The translations under genes were made by a program, and so were the position numbers. The notes beneath the pieces were generated by a model, which was not told the DNA's origin, ran no database searches, and was given only the letters and a program-made list of their open reading frames with translations. Below are positions 58,151 through 64,000 of a DNA stretch of 64,000 nt, piece after piece. The DNA lies in assembly GCA_028285345.1 (NCBI GenBank), contig JANQPT010000012.1, positions 62,001-126,000 on the forward strand, read 5' to 3'. Numbering within the stretch: position 1 is the first letter of the stretch; every line of letters starts with the position of its first letter. The stretch comes from Planctomycetales bacterium (GTDB lineage Bacteria; Planctomycetota; Planctomycetia; Planctomycetales; Planctomycetaceae).

Positions 58151-59407
58151 ATGTACGCAGGATTCCCAATCCCCCGGTTTCGCCGGGGGATCATCGTTTG
58201 CGGGCTGATGACAGCCGGGCTGTACGCGTTGATGACGGCTGTCCCGGTGAGCGGCTGCCCGTTCTGTCCGCGGACCGAAACGCTTTCAGACCAGATTTTT
58301 CGTATCGACGCCTCGGTGATCGTGCGCCGCGTCGGCGGCACCGAAGGCAAAGACGGCAAGCCGGGGACGACGACGGTGCGGGTGGAACGCGTGTTGCACA
58401 TCTCCACGGAATTGGCAAAACGTCACGCCGGTAATGGCGAGTCTTCAACGACGCCGAAGATTCCGCTGCCCGTCGAAGGCGCGGAAATCGTGATCGACCG
58501 CTATTACGCTCCACAAGAGGACACACTCTATTTGCTTCGCGGAGCGGACCCCGAGAGCTTCCGCTGGGGCGACAACCTCATCGAAGTGTCGCCCGCATTG
58601 ATCGACTACGTGCTTGCGGCGCCCTCCGTCGATGCGCCGTCTCTTAAGCGGGGCGGCTATTATTTGCAATATCTCGAGGCAGATGATCCGCAAATCGCCC
58701 AAGACGCGTATGCGGAGTTCGCCATGATGCCGTATGCGGATGTGGCACAGTTTCGCGACCGTTTGCCGCGCGAAAAACTGCGGCGTTGGATTTTCGACAA
58801 GCAGATCCCCGGCACGCGGCTCGGACTGTATGGGCTGATGCTCGGCCTCTGCGGCGACAAATCAGACGCGAAGTTGCTGGAGAAGAAGATTCTCAAGCGC
58901 GAGTCCGACATCCGGCTCGGTGTGGACGGCGTCATGGGAGGATACTTGCTGCTCACCGGCGAAAAGGGAATGGATCTGATCGAGCGCGAAATCCTCAGAA
59001 AAAAGGATATCCCAGATGGTGAACTTCTGGCCGCGATGCAGGCAATCCGATTTCTGTGGACCTACGGTGACGGGCGAGTGAGTCGGGAACGGCTGAAATC
59101 GTCGATGCGGCTGATGATCGATCGTCCCCAGGTGATGGACTCGGCAATTCGAGACCTCGCCCGCTGGCGTGACTGGACGCAGATGGACCGCATCGTTGCT
59201 CTCTACGGGGCGCCGGAGTACGACGACTTGCAGGTACGGTTGGGTATCGTCAAGTTCCTGATTGCCGCGGTGCGGGACAAACCGCCGAAGGGAGAAACCG
59301 CTCAGCCGGAGGTCAAGGAAGCGGCGCTTAAACATATCGAGGCCCTGCGGGAAAAAGATCCCAAGAACGTCCAGCGGGCCGAGCGCTTTTTCGACCTGAA
59401 CTACTGA
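58151..59407 (+). CDS. secreted CPFC-motif protein 2
   Basis: A 418-residue paralogue of the previous protein with the same beta-rich and helical parts (R-L-G-L-Y-G-L-M-L-G-L-C-G, V-D-G-V-M-G-G-Y-L-L-L-T-G). The ATG at 58151 has GAGG 8 nt upstream; a nearby ATG at 58145 is too close to it. The signal peptide leads to C36-P-F-C39; the preceding V-S-G-C fits a lipobox, so C36 could be lipidated rather than part of a redox pair. The start region lies in a GC-rich hairpin repeat (58171-58189) read as P-R-F-R-R-G. It follows copy 1 after 43 nt. Confidence 0.75.
   Translation: MYAGFPIPRFRRGIIVCGLMTAGLYALMTAVPVSGCPFCPRTETLSDQIFRIDASVIVRRVGGTEGKDGKPGTTTVRVERVLHISTELAKRHAGNGESSTTPKIPLPVEGAEIVIDRYYAPQEDTLYLLRGADPESFRWGDNLIEVSPALIDYVLAAPSVDAPSLKRGGYYLQYLEADDPQIAQDAYAEFAMMPYADVAQFRDRLPREKLRRWIFDKQIPGTRLGLYGLMLGLCGDKSDAKLLEKKILKRESDIRLGVDGVMGGYLLLTGEKGMDLIEREILRKKDIPDGELLAAMQAIRFLWTYGDGRVSRERLKSSMRLMIDRPQVMDSAIRDLARWRDWTQMDRIVALYGAPEYDDLQVRLGIVKFLIAAVRDKPPKGETAQPEVKEAALKHIEALREKDPKNVQRAERFFDLNY
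58171..58189. repeat. GC-rich hairpin repeat inside a coding start
   Basis: cccccgg, loop tttcg, ccggggg. It is of the same type as the intergenic copies at 2671-2689 and 21312-21330, but here it lies in the first codons of the second CPFC gene and is translated. Confidence 0.55.
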
Positions 59408-59533
59408 TCGCCAATCCGCGCGCAACCTTGCCAGTCAGGGTGAGGGGATGATTCTGCAGCCACCCACACTCGATGCGGATCGCTTCTACGGAGACCCGCC
59501 GCTCGGGGAGACACAAGCGGGGCCTAATTATCA

Positions 59534-60103
59534 GTGGATTCGGACAGCCGGCAAAAGGCATTCGTCGTGTTGGGCATGCACCGCTCGGCCACATCGCTGG
59601 TCGCGCGGGGATTGGACCACGAAATCAGTCTGGGCGAAACTCTGATCGCGCCGTCCGCGTCAAATCCCCGCGGACATTACGAAGATGTGCGGTTCGTGAA
59701 GATGAATGACCGACTGCTTGCCGCCGCGGGCGGAAGCTGGCATTGCCCTCCTGCGAGATCCGCATTGATGTCAGTCGCCGAGCGATTCAACGAACCAATT
59801 CGCGCGCTGGTCGGGCGGGCGAGTGCGGGCAAGCAATTCTGGGGGTTCAAGGATCCCCGCACGACGCTGACGGTCGAATTGTACTTGCCGCACCTGAGCC
59901 AACCCCACTTTATCTGTTGCTTTCGCGACCCTGAAGAGGTGGCCCGTTCATTGCGGAGCCGTAATGGTTTTTCGCTGGAGAGGGGCCGGCGTCTGGCCGG
60001 AGTCTATAACCAGCGGCTCTTGGAGTTTCTTCACCGTTTTACGGGGGTAACCGCGTCGGCAAACGGTTTCGCTGAGAATTATTATGCGGCCCGTCGATCA
60101 TGA
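59534..60103 (+). CDS. short sulfotransferase-like protein
   Basis: A 189-residue cytoplasmic protein with the sulfotransferase-type phosphosulfate loop G-M-H-R-S-A-T-S near residues 14-21, followed by L-G-E-T-L-I and a downstream G-F-K-D-P-R-T segment, then I-C-C-F-R-D-P-E-E-V with the usual R-x-P-x-x-x motif. At 189 residues it is shorter than most PAPS-dependent sulfotransferases (about 250-300), and its 3' end overlaps the convergent glycosyltransferase by 22 nt. It begins at a GTG at 59534; no strong ribosome site was seen. It may be a minimal member or a truncated one. Confidence 0.7.
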   Translation: MDSDSRQKAFVVLGMHRSATSLVARGLDHEISLGETLIAPSASNPRGHYEDVRFVKMNDRLLAAAGGSWHCPPARSALMSVAERFNEPIRALVGRASAGKQFWGFKDPRTTLTVELYLPHLSQPHFICCFRDPEEVARSLRSRNGFSLERGRRLAGVYNQRLLEFLHRFTGVTASANGFAENYYAARRS

Positions 60104-62010
60104 TGAGCAGGGGGACTCAGAACAGGAGGCGCCGACTTCAGCAGTTCGCGAAACTCCTTGCCGGTGAGATCCAAAAACGGGTACTCCAGGTCAATCTCAC
60201 GTCGTAAATTCCGTTGAAGATTGAAATTCAAATAGGGGTCATTGACCAGTCGGTGTCCCCACTTATTCAGCATGTAGTGCCGCTCAAACGTCTCCGGTGT
60301 GCGGCCGCGTGAGCGAGACTCGTCATGGACGAGCACGGCGTACGGCGTGTAGACCTGCGAATAACCGGCCTGGCCCAGCCGCAGACAAAAATCGACGTCC
60401 CCATAGCCGTTCGGCAAATACACCTGGTCCAACCCGCCTATGGCGCGGTACTTCGATGCTGCGATCATCAGACAAGCGCCGGTCACGCACGACACTTCGT
60501 GCACCGTACGCGTCATGTTGTGATAGGCTGTGGTCCGCTCGGGTAGAAACTTGAATGAATGGTTGGCGATCCTGCGGTCCTGCAATTCCAGCCCGGCGTG
60601 CTGAATCGTTCCGTCGGGATACAACAGCTTACAACCAACTGCGCCGACCTCCGGAAACTGCGCGAAGCTGAGCATCTCCTCGATCCACTGCGGCGTCCGC
60701 ACGACTGTGTCGTTATTCAGCAGAACAAGGTACTCACCGTGCGCAAGTTCGGCGCCGCGGTTATTCAGCGCGGCGAAGTTGAACGGCCCGGGTTGCGACT
60801 CGACGCGAACCCGCTCCGGGTGCACCGCTGCGAATTGATGCATGACCTGCTGCGCTTCAGGATCCGTGGTGCCGTTGTCGAGCAGAATCACTTCAAAGTG
60901 CGGATAAGTGCTCCTGGAAAAGATCGATTCCAGACAATCGCGGAGGAGGCGCGGCTGGTCTTTGGTCGGAATCAGAATTGAGACGAGGGGCAGCGGATCC
61001 GGCGTATCGAAGCGGACGCGGTAGTGAAAATGCTCCGGCTCCCACTCGACGCTGGCCGGCCGGCCGCGACGACGGCAGGCTTCGCTGACCGCTTTGATCC
61101 CGGCGGACGCGGCATACGGCTTCGATTCAGCCGACTTGGCCGTACTGGTCTCGAGTGCCCGCCACTGATAGAGACAAAACGGAACGTGCACGATCGGTTC
61201 TTCCGTCGCTTCGACCGCCCGCAGCATCAGATCGTGGTCCTGCGCTCCCTCGAAGCCGACACGAAACCCACCTATGCGGCGGACAAGAGCAGTGCGATAG
61301 AGCGTCAAGTGTGTGGTGTAGTTACATGCAAGATGCAGGAACGGTGACCAGTCCGGTTTGCAGTAGACCAAATGTGTCGCTTTGCCGTCCGGCTCGATCA
61401 CACGCTCGTCGGAGTACAGGATTTCCGGCCGATCGTGCAAGTTGATGTAACGGACCATTTCGGCCAGAGCATTGGGCATCAGCCGGTCGTCATGATCCAA
61501 CAGCGCGAGATACTCTCCAGTCGCCATCTCGATACAGCGATTGGACGTCGCACTAATATGCCGGTTTTGCTCATTCGCCGCGAATCGAATGCGCCCGGGA
61601 TGCTGTTCGGCGAAGCTGCGGATCACTTGCTCCAGCTTGGGATTCCCTGAAGCATCGTCGACGATGCAAAGTTCCCAGTTGTCGTAGCATTGTAGCGCGA
61701 CTGTCGCCAGAGTTTCTTCCAAGATGGCAGGCTCCACACGATAGACCGGCAGGATGACGCTGATCTTGGGCCGATAATCAAACTGCTCAATCTGCCGGGC
61801 CAAACCTCGAAAATAGGCCCGCGATTCGTCGAGCGAACTCGAGAAAAACCACTTGGGATCACTGCCGCCACACAAAATAGCCAGCGCCCGCGCGTACTTG
61901 TGGAATAGCCATTCCGTCCATTGCAGCAGACACTTTTGGACCGCGACGGCTAAAAACAACGACTTTCGGACCGGGCGTCCGACTGTGTGGAATAACAAGG
62001 TGCGCAGCAT
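60082..62010 (-). CDS. bifunctional GT2-family glycosyltransferase
   Basis: A 642-residue protein with two GT-A glycosyltransferase domains in tandem. First domain at about 83-300: I-S-V-I-L-P-V-Y-R, then I-V-D-D-A-S and L-L-D-H-D-D-R. Second domain from about 341: V-S-I-L-I-P-T-K-D, L-L-D-N-G-T-T-D, L-L-N-N-D-T and a G-Y-G-D-V-D-F-C-L-R acceptor segment. The N-terminus is a hydrophobic membrane-associating helix. Such double GT2 enzymes build cell-surface polysaccharides or O-antigen. Substrates cannot be read off. It starts at the ATG at 62010. Confidence 0.9.
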   Translation of the reverse strand: MLRTLLFHTVGRPVRKSLFLAVAVQKCLLQWTEWLFHKYARALAILCGGSDPKWFFSSSLDESRAYFRGLARQIEQFDYRPKISVILPVYRVEPAILEETLATVALQCYDNWELCIVDDASGNPKLEQVIRSFAEQHPGRIRFAANEQNRHISATSNRCIEMATGEYLALLDHDDRLMPNALAEMVRYINLHDRPEILYSDERVIEPDGKATHLVYCKPDWSPFLHLACNYTTHLTLYRTALVRRIGGFRVGFEGAQDHDLMLRAVEATEEPIVHVPFCLYQWRALETSTAKSAESKPYAASAGIKAVSEACRRRGRPASVEWEPEHFHYRVRFDTPDPLPLVSILIPTKDQPRLLRDCLESIFSRSTYPHFEVILLDNGTTDPEAQQVMHQFAAVHPERVRVESQPGPFNFAALNNRGAELAHGEYLVLLNNDTVVRTPQWIEEMLSFAQFPEVGAVGCKLLYPDGTIQHAGLELQDRRIANHSFKFLPERTTAYHNMTRTVHEVSCVTGACLMIAASKYRAIGGLDQVYLPNGYGDVDFCLRLGQAGYSQVYTPYAVLVHDESRSRGRTPETFERHYMLNKWGHRLVNDPYLNFNLQRNLRREIDLEYPFLDLTGKEFRELLKSAPPVLSPPAHHDRRAA

Positions 62011-62500
62011 ATCGGCAGGATTCGAATCCAGGCAGAGAAGACAGGCAATCGGCGAGCGTTCGAAACATCGTGACTGACGTCGGCGAGAATGTTAGCGATT
62101 CTTCTGAGATGACTCTAGATGAATCCTGCCCATCGGCACGGAGGTACAACGCCCGATCGACGAGGTCCCATTGCCATGGACGGCGATTGCTGGTTCCAAT
62201 CAGCTCCCGTCGCACGTCGAGGAGCCACGTATATTAGGGAATCAAACTAGACGACAAGGGCAACAATAGTGCAATTTCGTGGGCGATGTAATTGCGCAAA
62301 GCGCCCGGATCCCCTGACAGTCACGATGCCATCACCCGTCAACTCAAAACACCCGTATTACGAGTTAACAGAGATATAAAGAGATACTGATTCAGTTCGG
62401 TGATGCGCTCTTTAGTTTCAATTTAGCGCAATGTGCCAATGTAATTCAGCTCAGGGCCTGCCCATTGCGAGGTTTCAATTGTTTCAAGGAGGAAACGGCC
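62011..62500. other. non-coding region between the glycosyltransferase and the beta-barrel gene
   Basis: Roughly 490 nt with no gene, holding the divergent promoter regions of the two genes. A good ribosome site AAGGAGG is at 62486-62492. I see no terminator, repeat or known RNA. Confidence 0.5.
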
Positions 62501-63637
62501 GTGAGGATATCCCACTGGGTGGTGATCATTGCAGTCCTGCAATGTACCGCTGACGCATCACCGCTAAAGGCGTCGGAACCCGAATTCATCAAATTTGCCG
62601 ACGCCGCCGGGCCGAAGGATGCGTTTTCGGTCCACAACGATACTTATGGCTTGAAGGAAACCTCGGGACTTGACGTCACGCAGGTCGGGTTTCACTCGAA
62701 CTGGCACAGCGGAAATTGCTGCGGAGGATCGGCGTGTGGTTACGGCTGTCAATGCAGCGGTTGCGGTCAGCATGGATGCGGTTGCGGTCAGCAAGGATGC
62801 GGGTGCGGCGGATCGTCCTGTTGTGGGTGCCGCAAATTATTCCAAAGCGACCACTGCTTCGATGGATTTATCGAACCAGTGACAAATCCGGTGCGGTTTA
62901 TCGATCCACGCTCCATGACGCGGCTACGCGGTCTGTTCATCAATCAACTGATTCCAGAGGATTCGATTCTGGGCGGCGGCGACTTGCAGCTTTACGCGGC
63001 CCAACTGTCAGTAGCGTTGAATGAACGCCTATCCGTCATCGCCCAAAAGGACGGCTATATTACGCTGCAGTCGGACGCACTGGGAGACTCCAGTGGCTGG
63101 GGCGACCTGGCGTGCGGGTTCAAATACGTGCTGGTCCGCGATCCCGAAGAACAATTCCTGCTCAGTTCTGGTTTGATCTACGAATGGAATCAGGGCAGCA
63201 GTGACGTCTTTCAGGGCAATGGCGACGGTCTGTGGACGTTTTTCCTGACGATGGGGCAAGAGTTTGATACCGCTCACTTCGTCGCCACGATCGGCTGGAA
63301 CATCCCCAACAACCCCAATCTCGAGAGCACGTCGTTTTATTACAGCCTGCACTTGGACAATGAGATCGCCGAAGATTTCTACGCCCTGTTGGAAATGAAC
63401 GGGATTCAATACACCCGTAGCGGCGGCCTTCTGCCGGGGGTAACGACCGAGGGCGGCGATTTGATTAACCTTGGCGCAGGTGACGTCGCCGGCAATCACT
63501 TCCTCTCTTTGGCCGTTGGTGCGGTCTACAAACTCAGCGAATCAGTCCACCTCGGCGGAGCATGGGAGTTTCCGCTGACTCAGCGCAAGGACTTGTTCGA
63601 GAGCCGAACGACGGCAACGTTGAGCTTTATCTATTGA
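62501..63637 (+). CDS. outer-membrane beta-barrel protein with cysteine-rich insert
   Basis: A 378-residue protein that starts at the GTG at 62501, 8 nt after AAGGAGG. A signal peptide is visible (M-R-I-S-H-W-V-V-I-I-A-V-L-Q-C-T-A-D-A-S). Around residues 73-120 there is a striking cysteine-rich stretch with 14 Cys (C-C-G-G, C-G-Y-G-C-Q-C-S-G-C, C-G-C-G-Q-Q-G-C-G-C-G-G, C-C-G-C). The rest (about 130-378) is made of alternating amphipathic strands with aromatic girdles (W-T-F-F-L-T-M-G, T-S-F-Y-Y-S-L-H) ending in L-S-F-I-Y, as in outer-membrane barrels. The Cys region could bind metal or form disulfides on the cell surface; function unknown. Confidence 0.75.
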   Translation: MRISHWVVIIAVLQCTADASPLKASEPEFIKFADAAGPKDAFSVHNDTYGLKETSGLDVTQVGFHSNWHSGNCCGGSACGYGCQCSGCGQHGCGCGQQGCGCGGSSCCGCRKLFQSDHCFDGFIEPVTNPVRFIDPRSMTRLRGLFINQLIPEDSILGGGDLQLYAAQLSVALNERLSVIAQKDGYITLQSDALGDSSGWGDLACGFKYVLVRDPEEQFLLSSGLIYEWNQGSSDVFQGNGDGLWTFFLTMGQEFDTAHFVATIGWNIPNNPNLESTSFYYSLHLDNEIAEDFYALLEMNGIQYTRSGGLLPGVTTEGGDLINLGAGDVAGNHFLSLAVGAVYKLSESVHLGGAWEFPLTQRKDLFESRTTATLSFIY

Positions 63638-63671
63638 TCGTCGGCATCAAGCTGCCGAGAAGTTTACAGAC

Positions 63672-63708
63672 CGCCCGTGACGAACGACGATTCGTCGCGG
63701 GCGTTTTC
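63672..63708 (+). terminator. intrinsic terminator after the beta-barrel gene
   Basis: Arms cgcccgtgacgaa (63672-63684) and ttcgtcgcgggcg (63691-63703) pair with one G-U and a 6-nt loop, followed by ttttcttt. It ends about 65 nt after the stop codon. Confidence 0.8.
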
Positions 63709-64000
63709 TTTGGCGGGTGCCATGTGACGATACTGTGCCCCACGGTTTTTGCGTGCCGTAGCGATTGTATCGCGAACAGCCAGAGGTCAACTGGCAAATT
63801 TCGGCGGAAAACTCTTCCAGGCTTACGCGAGCAAACCTTGCATCACGCCAATCCTGCAATTGGGAGTCGGTTTTCGGCGGAACGTCGATGATCGCGAAAT
63901 TGATGTGGTATGTTTGGCTTGTCGATCGATTGAAGTTCCCACGGATGTCGACGGATGACGCTGAGTCGCATCGCCCGCTCGGGGTGGTTGATGCGGATCA
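63709..64000. other. end of window: no clear gene, possible start of one at 63888
   Basis: No confident gene. An ATG at 63888 opens a frame that runs to the edge (M-I-A-K-L-M-W-Y-V-W-L-V-D-R) and could be the first 37 codons of a gene with most of its body outside the window; the ribosome site is weak. Confidence 0.3.

Noticed and set aside
62026-62046. tRNA-like ggattcgaatcc box
   Set aside because: It lies in the start region of the glycosyltransferase gene, with no acceptor stem or anticodon arm around it.

Overview
The window looks like chromosomal DNA of a planctomycete (Planctomycetota, probably order Planctomycetales). This is inferred from gene content, since no rRNA or tRNA gene is present. 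The pointers are a secreted sulfatase, a Tat-exported Gfo/Idh/MocA oxidoreductase, a very large secreted PQQ-propeller protein, two PEP-CTERM proteins, BatA-like and VWA membrane proteins, a GroEL/GroES/GroEL2 cluster, lipoproteins of the DUF3299 type, and many intergenic palindromic repeats. The DNA is moderately GC-rich by eye. I saw no prophage, CRISPR array, transposase, rRNA or tRNA.

Layout. 1-11.9 kb: a truncated pterin carbinolamine dehydratase and an unusual SDR protein, a Tat-exported oxidoreductase, proS, two large VWA membrane proteins, a PEP-CTERM protein, a small secreted protein and a nitrilase-family amidase. 12-22 kb: a TolC-type outer-membrane protein, ligA, a secreted sialidase-like protein, a 1307-residue PQQ-propeller protein with an embedded methyltransferase-like domain, and cysE. 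22.5-27 kb is the most accessory-looking part: a second PEP-CTERM protein behind a structured leader, a tandem pair of DUF4274 proteins, and a secreted esterase flanked by two decayed metallophosphoesterase fragments. 27-43 kb is mostly housekeeping: cimA, an Uma2-type nuclease between two copies of a repeat, valS with an extra zinc ribbon, a bifunctional-nuclease-family protein, a sulfatase, a membrane protein, a TIM-barrel epimerase, pyrG, kdsB, a GguC/AraD1-like FAH protein and a CoA-disulfide-reductase/rhodanese fusion.

43.6-50.4 kb is a protein-folding block: groEL1-groES-groEL2-dnaJ-grpE followed by an FmdB-type zinc ribbon. A near-perfect sigma-54 (-24/-12) promoter with an upstream 19-bp palindrome precedes groEL1, so the chaperonin operon is probably switched on by a sigma-54 activator rather than by HrcA/CIRCE.

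52.0-59.4 kb is the best candidate for an undescribed system. A MacB/LolD-type ABC ATPase and a permease with a histidine-rich periplasmic loop are followed on the same strand by three DUF3299-type proteins, each with a Cys-Cys-Phe-Gly motif (one membrane-anchored, two lipoproteins), and by two paralogous secreted proteins that begin with Cys-Pro-Phe-Cys. I read this as an envelope metal or thiol handling module built round an ABC transporter. The last part (59.5-64 kb) holds a short sulfotransferase-like protein, a double GT2 glycosyltransferase and a cysteine-rich outer-membrane beta-barrel protein.

Intergenic regions carry at least eight different inverted-repeat elements. Several occur in two or more copies and some are nested.
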